Assembly: GCF_900636965.1 (NCBI RefSeq)
Contig: NZ_LR134331.1
Span: forward strand, 434,001 to 498,000
Direction: 5' to 3'
Source: Lacticaseibacillus rhamnosus
GTDB lineage: Bacteria; Bacillota; Bacilli; Lactobacillales; Lactobacillaceae
Length of the DNA: 64,000 nucleotides
Within the stretch, counting starts at the first letter, position 1; the number at the start of each line of letters is the position of its first letter. A model generated the notes under the pieces. It made no database searches. It worked only from the letters and a program-made list of their open reading frames with translations, and was not told the DNA's origin. A program made the translations under genes and the position numbers. Below, in pieces: positions 29,583 through 38,360 of the stretch.

Positions 29583-30524
29583 ATGTTAGTATCTGGAGAT
29601 CGTCTTTTACAAGTAGCTAAGGAACATCACTTTGCCATCCCGGCCTTCAATGCGGGGTCAGGACAACTTTTCACGGCAACATTAGAGAAGGCAGAAGAAC
29701 TGCAGGCACCCTTTATTATGGCTATTCATCCTACTGAACTCGAGTTTTTGCGGGATAGTTTTGTGGCGCAGGTGATTGATGCGGCTAACCATACTGATCT
29801 GCCGATTGCATTGCATTTGGACCATGGCGCTTCATATGAACAAGTGATTCATGCCATCCATCTGGGCTTCACAAGCGTCATGATTGATGCTTCACTAACC
29901 GATTATGAGCAAAATGTTGCGCTAACTAAAAAAGTGGTTGAAGCCGCCCATGCGACAGGCGTTTCGGTTGAAGCTGAATTAGGAACGATTGCAGATACGG
30001 GAAATGATGTTGAAGGTCATTTAACGGATAACGTCAAATACACCGACCCAGAAACTGCAAAAGAATTCGTCGCGGCAACTGGTATTGATTCATTGGCAAT
30101 TGCGATTGGGACGGCCCATGGTTTATACCCCAAAGATGTTAAACCTAAACTCAAACCAGAAATTGCAAAAGCAGTTGCGGAAGCGGTAGACATTCCGCTG
30201 GTATTACATGGTGCATCCGATAATCCGGATGACAAGATTGCCCAGGCAATTGAGTATGGGATTAATAAGATCAATATTTCAAGCGACATTAAGATTGCGT
30301 TTGCCAAGGATTTGCGGACCGTCCTTAATGAAAATGACCCTGACGAGATTCGTGAGCCAAAAGTGCTTTTCCCTTCACCGATGATCGCCACCCAGAAGGT
30401 TGTTGCCCAGAAGATCAAGTTGTTTGGGGATGTAGACCGGACAAAACTCTACTATCAGCACGAACCGGTTAACGAAATTCCCTATGATATCAAGAATCTC
30501 CAAGTTGAACATTTCAGCGCTTAA
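29583..30524 (+). CDS. Class II ketose-bisphosphate aldolase (FbaA/GatY family)
   Basis: 313-residue zinc aldolase. Family motifs: IPAFNAGSGQ at the N terminus, LHLDHG (catalytic Asp and Zn His), VEAELGTI, AIGTAHGLY, LVLHGASD and a phosphate loop KINISSDIK. The C-terminal 40 residues are longer than in many GatY proteins. It would cleave a ketose 1-phosphate or bisphosphate made through the PTS of this operon. TGGAGGA lies before the ATG. Confidence 0.85.
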   Translation: MLVSGDRLLQVAKEHHFAIPAFNAGSGQLFTATLEKAEELQAPFIMAIHPTELEFLRDSFVAQVIDAANHTDLPIALHLDHGASYEQVIHAIHLGFTSVMIDASLTDYEQNVALTKKVVEAAHATGVSVEAELGTIADTGNDVEGHLTDNVKYTDPETAKEFVAATGIDSLAIAIGTAHGLYPKDVKPKLKPEIAKAVAEAVDIPLVLHGASDNPDDKIAQAIEYGINKINISSDIKIAFAKDLRTVLNENDPDEIREPKVLFPSPMIATQKVVAQKIKLFGDVDRTKLYYQHEPVNEIPYDIKNLQVEHFSA

Positions 30525-30552
30525 TGCAACTTGAGGGAAGGGGGCTTAATTG

Positions 30553-31026
30553 ATGGAACAGCTTGAGGAAGTTCTTGATCCAAGGTTGATCAGACTCAAT
30601 TTGCAGGCAAGCTCTAAGCGTGATGCGATTACGCAATTATCAGAGACGCTCGAGGCTGCAGATTATATTAACGATGTCCCCGCCTTCGTCAAAGATATTT
30701 ATTTGCGGGAAGAAGAGGGCATCACCGGAATTGGCGACGGGATTGCGATTCCCCATGGCAAGAGTGATTACGTCACCAAGGTGGGTGTGGCGATTGGCAT
30801 TTTAAATAAACCAATTGCATGGGAAACATTGGATGGCGAAGGGGTGAATATTGTTATCCTCTTTGCGGTAAGCAATGATACTGAATCTGCGCGCAATCAA
30901 TTGAAGTTATTATCGTTGTTTGCGGCACAACTGGGACATGATGACGTCGTTAAGAGGCTAAAGCACGCTGCTACGCCTGATGCAGTCATTGCAGCGTTCA
31001 CTCAGAAAGAAGGTTCGGAACAATGA
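30553..31026 (+). CDS. PTS fructose-family EIIA
   Basis: 157-residue EIIA-2 phosphocarrier with His68 in GIAIPHGKSD. The ATG at 30553 is preferred over the adjacent TTG; AAGGGGG lies upstream. It overlaps EIIB by 4 bp. With EIIB and EIIC it forms a complete fructose-family PTS. Confidence 0.87.
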   Translation: MEQLEEVLDPRLIRLNLQASSKRDAITQLSETLEAADYINDVPAFVKDIYLREEEGITGIGDGIAIPHGKSDYVTKVGVAIGILNKPIAWETLDGEGVNIVILFAVSNDTESARNQLKLLSLFAAQLGHDDVVKRLKHAATPDAVIAAFTQKEGSEQ

Positions 31027-31340
31027 AGATTGTCGGTATTTCTGCATGTGCAGCTGGCATCGCCCACACTTACATTGCAAAGGAAAAAATTCTGCAGGCG
31101 GCTAAGGATGCCGGGGACACGGCCTATGTAGAAACGCAAGGAACGATTGGCACTGAAGATGCCTTAACCTCGGAACAAATTAGTCAGGCAGATATTGTCT
31201 TGCTGGCCATTGATGTCAAGATAGCCGGGCGTGAACGATTTGCGGGTAAAAAAGTCGTTGAAGTGCCAACTGATGTTGCAATTAAAAGTCCCAAAAAGCT
31301 TATCGCTAAACTTCACGAGCTTTCTGGGCAGCCCAGTTAA
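31023..31340 (+). CDS. PTS fructose-family EIIB
   Basis: 105 residues beginning KIVGISACAAGIAHTYIAKE; Cys9 is the phosphorylation site and the GIAHTY motif defines fructose-type EIIB. Start overlaps the EIIA stop. Confidence 0.88.
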   Translation: MKIVGISACAAGIAHTYIAKEKILQAAKDAGDTAYVETQGTIGTEDALTSEQISQADIVLLAIDVKIAGRERFAGKKVVEVPTDVAIKSPKKLIAKLHELSGQPS

Positions 31341-31354
31341 GCGAGGTGGGTAAG

Positions 31355-32440
31355 ATGAAAAAGATTCAAATTAAGCAACCGGCATTGACCGCAATTTCGT
31401 ATTTGATTCCGGTTGTTGTTGCAGGTGGGTTCTTGCTGGCAATTGGCAATATTATGGGTGGTAAGAATTTAGAAGCAGTCAAAGGCATCGCGAATGTCTG
31501 GGATGCCTTTTCAACAATGGGCGGCTTGATCTTGGGGATGTTGCCAGTTGTTGTTTCTACAGGGGTTGCCTTTGCAATTGCTGACAAGCCGGGGATTGCA
31601 CCGGGATTTCTGGTTGGGCTTATATCGCGCATTATTGGTGCAGGGTTTCTGGGTGGCTTGATTGGTGGTCACATTGCCGGTTGGTCAGCATTGCTCATCA
31701 TTGCCTACGTGAAAGTACCGAAGTGGGCAGCAGGTTTAATGCCGACGCTGATCATTCCTTTTTTAGCGTCAGTGATTGCCGGATTCTTCATGTTCTATAT
31801 TTTGGGTGGGCCAATCGCTGCAGGGACAGTTTGGCTCACTGGGTACATGAAGACATTGGATACAAGTCAAAAGTTTCTGTATGGCTTAATTATTGGTATC
31901 TTGGCGTCAATTGATTATGGCGGGGCAATTAATAAAACAGTCTTTGCATTTGTTCTTGCCTTGCAGGCTGAAGGGATTAATGAACCGATTACGGTTTTAA
32001 TTCTTGCGTCAATGGTAACGCCAATGGGTTATACGTTGGCCTACTTCTTGGGTAAAGCGGTTCACAAGAATATCTACACACCATTGGAAGTTGAGACACT
32101 CAAGACAGCTTTTCCGATGGGGCTGGTAGAGATTACCGAAGGCAGTTTGCCGATCGTGTTGAACGATCTTTGGCGAAGCGTTGTCGCAACTGGTGCCGGT
32201 GGTGCGATTGGCGGCGGTTTCTCGATGTTATGGGGAGCAGATTCAAAGATTCCTGCTAGTGGTTTGTTTGCAGTTCCGACAATGTCGCGACCGTGGGCAT
32301 TTATTATCGCACTCATCATTGGCAGTGTTGTGACCGCAGTTGTCTATCTGGTGCTAAAGAAGCCAGTTTCAGCTGAAGACTTGGCAACGGAGAAGGAAGA
32401 AGAAGACCTCAATCTCAAGGATTTGAAGATTTCCGATTAA
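31355..32440 (+). CDS. PTS fructose-family EIIC permease
   Basis: 361 residues from the ATG at 31355 (GAGGTGG upstream). Polytopic, with the family signature AIADKPGIAPGFLVGL and the substrate-site stretch SIDYGGAINKTVFAF. The C terminus is acidic. The sugar is uncertain; the nearby isomerase and kinase point to a pentose or ketose rather than fructose. Confidence 0.86.
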   Translation: MKKIQIKQPALTAISYLIPVVVAGGFLLAIGNIMGGKNLEAVKGIANVWDAFSTMGGLILGMLPVVVSTGVAFAIADKPGIAPGFLVGLISRIIGAGFLGGLIGGHIAGWSALLIIAYVKVPKWAAGLMPTLIIPFLASVIAGFFMFYILGGPIAAGTVWLTGYMKTLDTSQKFLYGLIIGILASIDYGGAINKTVFAFVLALQAEGINEPITVLILASMVTPMGYTLAYFLGKAVHKNIYTPLEVETLKTAFPMGLVEITEGSLPIVLNDLWRSVVATGAGGAIGGGFSMLWGADSKIPASGLFAVPTMSRPWAFIIALIIGSVVTAVVYLVLKKPVSAEDLATEKEEEDLNLKDLKISD

Positions 32441-32464
32441 GCTTAATCAAGGAGAATGGACCAT

Positions 32465-33439
32465 ATGGAAAGTAGTCTGTTTGTAGGTAATCCGCTCCAA
32501 ACATCAGGTGCACAGACAATCCAATTTTTAGAAGGTAAAGCAGCTGGTTTGAAAATGATTCGAATGTACAACGAAGCGGGTCTCAGCATGCTCGTTGCGC
32601 CGGATCGCGGCATGGATATACCAGAGCTGAAAGTTCATGGGACCAATATCTCCTTCGTCTCGGTGACTGGTTTCGTCAACAGCACGTATTTTGTGGAGCA
32701 GGGCGCAACTGGATTCATGCGGAACTTCAATGTCGGCTTTTTGACGACTGGTGGTCTCAGTTATATGGGCGCCCCCAAGGATCCAGCCCGAGGGCTACAT
32801 GGAACGATTGGCAATACGCCGGCTGAAAACTTCTATCATCAGGATAACGGTCAGGCCATTGTGGCTCAGGGGGATGTAAGAGAAGCGGAGATGTTCGGGG
32901 TTAATCTCTTATTGAAGCGTCGCATCACGCTACCAAAAGCCCAAACGAGTATTTATCTGCATGACATCGTCGTCAATGAAGGCAGTCGTCCAGCACCTTT
33001 AATGATGTTATATCACATGAACTTCGGGTATCCATTCTTTGGTCCTGAAACCCAGCTGGTGCTCGATCCGCTTGTAACAACAGATCGAGACGGACTGCCG
33101 GCAACCGACTGGAAGACATTCTCATTGCCCAAAGCAAAAACTGAAGAGCGCGTTTATTTCCACAGCTTTAAACCTGATTTCGACGATATGGTGCAGTATA
33201 AGCTGTTAAGTCCCGAGACGGGGTTGCAGGCAACTATTTCTGTTCAATCATCGTTGTTGTCGGTATTAAATGAATGGAAACTTATGCAGACAAAGAATTA
33301 TGTTCTGGGTTTAGAGCCGGCAACTAACAATGTTAATGGCATTGAAGCTGCCGAGCGTGCTGGAACATTGAAGAAACTTGCTCCGGATGAGCAAGCAACA
33401 TTTGATTTGCGGGTTGATTTTTCAAGGATGGAGGTCTGA
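32465..33439 (+). CDS. DUF4432-family aldose-1-epimerase-like protein
   Basis: 324 residues from the second ATG (32465), which has AAGGAG 10 nt upstream; the first ATG at 32456 is too close. Galactose-mutarotase-like beta fold: LVAPDRGMDIPELKV, RGLHGTIGNTPAE with the likely active His, MLYHMNFGYP, and YVLGLEPATNNVNG with the likely catalytic Glu. It probably interconverts anomers of the sugar used here, such as lyxose. Confidence 0.75.
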   Translation: MESSLFVGNPLQTSGAQTIQFLEGKAAGLKMIRMYNEAGLSMLVAPDRGMDIPELKVHGTNISFVSVTGFVNSTYFVEQGATGFMRNFNVGFLTTGGLSYMGAPKDPARGLHGTIGNTPAENFYHQDNGQAIVAQGDVREAEMFGVNLLLKRRITLPKAQTSIYLHDIVVNEGSRPAPLMMLYHMNFGYPFFGPETQLVLDPLVTTDRDGLPATDWKTFSLPKAKTEERVYFHSFKPDFDDMVQYKLLSPETGLQATISVQSSLLSVLNEWKLMQTKNYVLGLEPATNNVNGIEAAERAGTLKKLAPDEQATFDLRVDFSRMEV

Positions 33440-33445
33440 GCTTCA

Positions 33446-34129
33446 ATGAAGCGATCAAGGATCAATCAGATTTTAAAGGAAAGCGAAAGATTCCTCAGGC
33501 AGCGTCAAGTTGTTCTTCCCCCTTTTGGTCAGTGGCAACCAGCTGACTGGGGAGATCTGGATACTTCTTATGCAGAAATCAAGGATAATATGCTTGGGTG
33601 GGATGTCACGGATTTCGGAACCGGTGATTTCGACAAATACGGCTTGGTTGCTTTTACATTTAGAAATGGCAACTATGCGGAACCAGAAAAGTATCCGAAG
33701 CCTTATTGCGAAAAAGTCTTGTTGTTGAATGAAGGTCAGGAGTTACCTTATCATTTTCATCGACTGAAAGAGGAAGATACAATCAACCGCGGCGGCGGCA
33801 ATTTGCAAATCACGGTGTGGCATTCAACTGAGGATGAAGGATTGGATCGCACAACGCCGGTAGAATTGGTTAAAGATGGTCACAAGCTTGTCTTGGATCC
33901 TGGTACAGTGGTGACGCTCCATCCAGGAGAAAGCCTGACAACAACAACAGGTATTTACCATAAGTGGGAAGTAGAGCCCGGCACAGGTGAAGTCTTGGTT
34001 TGGGAAGTCTCCTCTACGAATGATGACAACATCGACAATCGATTTTTACGTGATACTCCGCGAGTTCCTGAAATTGAAGAAGATGAAGAGCCGTATCGGT
34101 TGTTGTTCGGAGATTATCGAAAATTGTAG
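33446..34129 (+). CDS. D-lyxose ketol-isomerase
   Basis: 227-residue cupin enzyme that converts D-lyxose to D-xylulose, and in some members D-mannose to D-fructose. The metal site is visible: two His in PYHFHRLKEED, the following Glu, and a distant His in GIYHKWEVE. GRGGGNLQ-like loop and length agree with the family. It lies 6 bp after the mutarotase-like gene, and xylulokinase follows the terminator, which makes a pathway from lyxose to xylulose 5-phosphate. Confidence 0.85.
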   Translation: MKRSRINQILKESERFLRQRQVVLPPFGQWQPADWGDLDTSYAEIKDNMLGWDVTDFGTGDFDKYGLVAFTFRNGNYAEPEKYPKPYCEKVLLLNEGQELPYHFHRLKEEDTINRGGGNLQITVWHSTEDEGLDRTTPVELVKDGHKLVLDPGTVVTLHPGESLTTTTGIYHKWEVEPGTGEVLVWEVSSTNDDNIDNRFLRDTPRVPEIEEDEEPYRLLFGDYRKL

Positions 34130-34137
34130 TTAATTTT

Positions 34138-34170
34138 AGCCTGAAGACGTCACAATCTTCAGGCTTTTTC
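34138..34170 (+). terminator. Rho-independent terminator after the lyxose isomerase gene
   Basis: AGCCTGAAGA and TCTTCAGGCT form a perfect 10-bp stem with an 8-nt loop, followed by TTTTC. It separates the xylulokinase gene, which may be read at a lower level. Confidence 0.88.
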
Positions 34171-34225
34171 AAATCAATATGCTAAAATTCTTTGGCATGT
34201 AGCGAAGAGCCTAGGGAGGTAAATG

Positions 34226-35692
34226 ATGGCAAACGATGTGGTTTTGGGAATAGATTTGGGCACAAGTGCCGTTAAAATTTTGGCGCTTTGTAAGGATGGG
34301 CGCCTTTATACCCATTCGGAGCCGCTCCAATTGATTCATCCGCAAAATGGCTATAACGAACAGGACCCAGAAGACTGGGTCTTGCAGACTTATAAAGCAA
34401 TTCGGATTATTGTGCAGGAAAATTCAATTTCGCCTGAAGCTATTCGTGCTGTCAGTTTTTCAGGCCAAATGCACGGCTTAGTTGCGTTAGGGGCGGAGCA
34501 TCAGGCTTTAAGAAATGCCATTTTATGGAATGATACCCGAGCGGCTGAAGAAGTTAATGAAATTCATAGTGATCTGGGAGAAGCATATATTAAAGTCACC
34601 GGCAATCGAGCCGTTGAAGGGTATGTTTTACCAAAGTTTTTATGGCTGCAGCGACATGAACCTGATGTTTGGAATCAGATACGGGCAATTATTTTACCCA
34701 AGGACTTTCTGCGATTAAGAATGACCGGGAAACTAGGAACTGATTATTCAGATGCAACTGGAACGGGCTATTTTGATATTCAGAAAGGCACTTGGAGTCA
34801 GGAAATTTTGACACATTTTGGGATTCCGCTTGAGTGGATGCCACCGGTGATATCGTCCGGGACGATTGTTGGCGCCTTAGGTGTAGAAGCTGCAATGGCT
34901 ACCGGATTATCAACGGATACGATGGTCACAATGGGCGGTGCAGACAATGCCATGGGCGCTATCGGAGCTGGTGTTCTTCATCCTGATCAGATGATGTCTA
35001 GTATTGGGACTTCAGGCGTCATTTTACATCCTGAAGACCATCTGCCACAGAACTATGGTGGTCAACTCCAGCTGGAACGACATGCTATTCAGTCACGTTA
35101 TTATTCGATGGGCGTGACCTTGGCTGCCGGCAATTCGCTGAGTTGGTTTAGAGATACGTTCGCTAAAGACAAGACTTTTGAAGACTTGATTGACGTGGCA
35201 CGTCGCTCAACAATTGGTGCTAATGGTGTTCGCTTTGCGCCGTATCTTTCAGGAGAGAGAACGCCTTACTTTGATCCGCACATTCGTGGTGCCTTTACAG
35301 ATATTTCAAATGCAAATACATTTGACGATTTTGCGCGAGCGGTGCTGGAAGGCATTGTGTTTTCACTTAATGATGTCATTAACTTGTATAGCAAGTTTGG
35401 TATTTTACCGAAGGAAGTGATCGCTATCGGTGGTGGTGCAAAAAATGCCTTTTGGGCACAAATGCAAGCAGATATTTTTAAAGTACCAATTAAAATTCCC
35501 AAGGTTGATGAAGGGCCTGGATTTGGCGCTGCCATGATAGCATCGGTTGCGGCTGGTTGGTTTAGAAATGTCGAGGAAGCGATTAAGACTTTGGTGTTTT
35601 ACCCATATGTCTATGTACCTGTTGAGAATCAATCATCTAGATATGAAATTGTTTATGAATCATATCATCAATTATATGCCCGACTAAAATAA
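34226..35692 (+). CDS. xylB: Xylulokinase (FGGY family)
   Basis: 488-residue FGGY carbohydrate kinase that makes D-xylulose 5-phosphate. Motifs: GIDLGTSAVKIL, SFSGQMHGLV, ILWNDTRA, YSDATGTGYFD, MGGADNAMGAIG with the catalytic Asp, and the ATP site IGGGAKNAFW. The ATG at 34226 has better spacing to GGGAGG than the ATG at 34223. The product would enter the phosphoketolase pathway usual in lactobacilli. Confidence 0.9.
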   Translation: MANDVVLGIDLGTSAVKILALCKDGRLYTHSEPLQLIHPQNGYNEQDPEDWVLQTYKAIRIIVQENSISPEAIRAVSFSGQMHGLVALGAEHQALRNAILWNDTRAAEEVNEIHSDLGEAYIKVTGNRAVEGYVLPKFLWLQRHEPDVWNQIRAIILPKDFLRLRMTGKLGTDYSDATGTGYFDIQKGTWSQEILTHFGIPLEWMPPVISSGTIVGALGVEAAMATGLSTDTMVTMGGADNAMGAIGAGVLHPDQMMSSIGTSGVILHPEDHLPQNYGGQLQLERHAIQSRYYSMGVTLAAGNSLSWFRDTFAKDKTFEDLIDVARRSTIGANGVRFAPYLSGERTPYFDPHIRGAFTDISNANTFDDFARAVLEGIVFSLNDVINLYSKFGILPKEVIAIGGGAKNAFWAQMQADIFKVPIKIPKVDEGPGFGAAMIASVAAGWFRNVEEAIKTLVFYPYVYVPVENQSSRYEIVYESYHQLYARLK

Positions 35693-35840
35693 GGCATTTG
35701 ATTCTCAAGAACGTTTAATTGGCCAGAAATCATGGAAGTCAATCCGAAGAGAAATATGTTTGGATTTTGACTGCGTGATGGAGACATCGCCTAGATTAGT
35801 GATTTTAACTGGGATCTTCAGCCTTTGTCTTGGACATAAA

Positions 35841-35887
35841 GAAACCCTCTAATCTTCTTGGTAATCCAAGCATAGATAGAGGGTTTC
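35841..35887. terminator. Hairpin between convergent xylB and the EIICB operon
   Basis: GAAACCCTCTA and TAGAGGGTTTC are perfect inverted repeats with an inner CTTGG/CCAAG stem. The T tract is weak on the plus strand. The 280-bp gap has no gene. Confidence 0.6.
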
Positions 35888-35973
35888 GGTAATTTTATGC
35901 AGCAACGGAATGTTCTAAGGGCTGTCTGCGAGCTGCTATAATGATGTCGATAGCTGAAATTTCAAATTGATTT

Positions 35974-37581
35974 TTAATCCTGAACAGCAGCATCACTAGG
36001 TTCAAGGTTCCATCCATTTTCTTTAAGATAATCATCTAATTTTTCGCGGACATCCTGGACACCTAGGCCGATTATGATCTGGATGTGCTTATGCTTGTCT
36101 ACGACACCTGAGGACGGATAGGTCTTCAAGGTTGCAATATCAACTTTATCGGCGTCTTTAACGTCAATTCGCAATCGAGTGAAACAATTATTTACATTTT
36201 CAATGTTGTTGATACCTCCAAGGCCTTTTACGATTACTGCGAGATCAGAAGCGGGCTTAGGTGCTGCTGGTGATCTCTTTTCTTGGACAGCTCCTTTGGC
36301 AGTTTTTTTTGTTAATTCATCTGGAATTAATTCGTTTTCGCCATTTCGTCCAAGAGTGGGGATATTAAGCTTAATAATCAGTGCCTTAAACACAAAGTAT
36401 TCAAGAAGCGCTAGTCCGAGTCCAATCGGTATAAGAAGCCACTGCCTTCCTAAGCCGAATGGAACCGCAATACTATACATGATGGTATTGATGATGTTTT
36501 CAACCATCACATTTAAGCCCAATACGTTGGAAATAAATAGTCCGAAACCATAGATGATCCCATGCGCTAACCACAGAATTGGTGAAATGAAAAGGAAGAG
36601 AAACTCAATGGGTTCCGTAATACCGGCGAATGCAGAGGCAAAGACCGCTGGAATCAGGATTGCTCGTAGCTTAACGCGGTTTTCCGGTTTAGCTGTGTGA
36701 ATCAATGCGAATGCAATACCAATTGGTAGGGCAATATAACCGAAATTGACTAGATAGCCAACAGAGGAATGAATTGAGGTGACGGACGACATATTACCGA
36801 TCTCAGCGAGCCAGATATTCATTGCCCCATTGTACGTTTTTCCTGCAACCTGTGCCGTTCCACCAAGTGGAGTGTAATAAAGTGGCATCCACAGGAGGTG
36901 ATGCATGCCGACTGGCAGTAGCATTCTGTTTAGGAAACCATAAAGGAAGAAGCCAAACGCGCCCATACCAGATAGACCTCCGACAATGGCGTTGACCGCG
37001 CCATTAATTGGTGGCCAAATATATGAAACTGCGATGGCGAAGATGATGGTCAAAAAGATCAGTACTACATATGCAAATTTGGTTCCTTCATAGGGTGATA
37101 GATATTTGTGAAATTTGACATCCCCTAATTTATTGACAAAGAAGCCGACTAGGCAGCCCAAGATGATACCCAGAAAAACCCCCATGTCGGTAACTTGAAC
37201 ACCGAGGACAATGTTTTGCCCAGTGCCGAATAGTCCTTGTTTACCCGCTTTGGCAAGTTGACCAGTTTGGGACAACCAAAAGTTATTAGCATAGATGAAG
37301 ATCAAAAAGACAGTGATTCCTAATATAGCGGCATCCGTCTTCTTCTTTTTTGCAATTGCTGCTGCAATACCAACGCAGAAGATGACTGATAATTGATTGA
37401 TGGCCGCGCTGGTTAGAATTGTAAATAAACCCGTCCCCACATTTTTGATACCTTCAGGTAATTGTTCAAGCTTCATAACAGCGGCAACTGAAATCAAGAG
37501 TCCGGTGACGGCCATAAACATGACAGGTTGAATGATAGAACGGGCAAATGTTTGAGTGATTTTTTGCAATTTGTCCTTCAT
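35974..37581 (-). CDS. PTS glucose-superfamily EIICB of the second GH4 operon
   Basis: 535 residues: polytopic EIIC (FMAVTGLLISVAAV, LNRMLLPVGMHHLLW, FAGITEPIEF) followed by EIIB with phospho-Cys in NNCFTRLRIDV. No EIIA is encoded in the operon, so it must borrow one, perhaps the Crr-like protein at 21334. The start overlaps the deacetylase stop by 4 bp. The sugar is unknown; the GH4 partner suggests a disaccharide. Confidence 0.87.
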   Translation of the reverse strand: MKDKLQKITQTFARSIIQPVMFMAVTGLLISVAAVMKLEQLPEGIKNVGTGLFTILTSAAINQLSVIFCVGIAAAIAKKKKTDAAILGITVFLIFIYANNFWLSQTGQLAKAGKQGLFGTGQNIVLGVQVTDMGVFLGIILGCLVGFFVNKLGDVKFHKYLSPYEGTKFAYVVLIFLTIIFAIAVSYIWPPINGAVNAIVGGLSGMGAFGFFLYGFLNRMLLPVGMHHLLWMPLYYTPLGGTAQVAGKTYNGAMNIWLAEIGNMSSVTSIHSSVGYLVNFGYIALPIGIAFALIHTAKPENRVKLRAILIPAVFASAFAGITEPIEFLFLFISPILWLAHGIIYGFGLFISNVLGLNVMVENIINTIMYSIAVPFGLGRQWLLIPIGLGLALLEYFVFKALIIKLNIPTLGRNGENELIPDELTKKTAKGAVQEKRSPAAPKPASDLAVIVKGLGGINNIENVNNCFTRLRIDVKDADKVDIATLKTYPSSGVVDKHKHIQIIIGLGVQDVREKLDDYLKENGWNLEPSDAAVQD

Positions 37582-38360
37582 ACCGGTTCCTCCTCCAGAG
37601 GTTGATCCTGGGTGACTAAATCGCGATAGGTACCAAGCTTGACACCCTCAGCAGCCAACCTTGCTTTAAGTTCGGGCTTGATAAGCTCGCGAAGGGTATA
37701 AGTGCGGCCGGTCGTAAAACTAGAATGTTCGGTCAGATCTGCATCAACATATCCTGGGTGACACATGGCTTCCACACTGCCAAAGGTTTTGACGTCTTCG
37801 ATTAAGTTGTGAAGCGGCATCGGCTGCCAAATCGGTTTGCAAACCCCAATTTGATCGAGAGCATCATTAAATCGTTTGATCGTTACAATTCCCGGCGATA
37901 CGTTATAATTTCCGCGAACGGGTAATTCGTAATCAGTGGCAAGTTGTTCGAATACTTCCGTTACACCATTTAGAGTATGGACGTGATGATGGCTATCCAA
38001 ATGATCAGGCGTAATACCGCTGGCGATCACACGATCAATTTGGGCTTTCCACTCTCGATAAAGCTCATTTTGGTTAATTTCAAAATGGTCTTCATAGAAG
38101 CTTAGTCGTTTGAATTCACCGTTGCTGGTGGTTAGAGAGGGCACATCTTGTAAAAGTGGTTTGCCACAGGTTAGGGTGAGGTGAACGCCAATACCCAGGG
38201 ATGGCGTTTGAATTGCCAGTCTAACAGCCCTTTCAAAACCAGGCATTCCAGCCATTATTGTGGTCGATGTTAGAACGCCTTTTTTATGGGCATCAAGGAT
38301 ACCTAAAGTAATCCCGCTGCCGTACCCAAAATCGTCAGCATTAATAATTAACAGACGCAT
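37578..38360 (-). CDS. ChbG/YdjC-family carbohydrate deacetylase
   Basis: 260-residue metal-dependent deacetylase of the YdjC/ChbG family, which removes an acetyl group from phosphorylated chitobiose-like sugars. The metal motif is visible: NADDFGYG at the N terminus, GVHLTLT, HLDSHHHVH and the C-terminal AMCHPGYVD. It overlaps the GH4 gene by 20 bp and the EIICB by 4 bp, so the three are tightly coupled. This implies an N-acetylated or O-acetylated disaccharide as substrate. Confidence 0.85.
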   Translation of the reverse strand: MRLLIINADDFGYGSGITLGILDAHKKGVLTSTTIMAGMPGFERAVRLAIQTPSLGIGVHLTLTCGKPLLQDVPSLTTSNGEFKRLSFYEDHFEINQNELYREWKAQIDRVIASGITPDHLDSHHHVHTLNGVTEVFEQLATDYELPVRGNYNVSPGIVTIKRFNDALDQIGVCKPIWQPMPLHNLIEDVKTFGSVEAMCHPGYVDADLTEHSSFTTGRTYTLRELIKPELKARLAAEGVKLGTYRDLVTQDQPLEEEPV

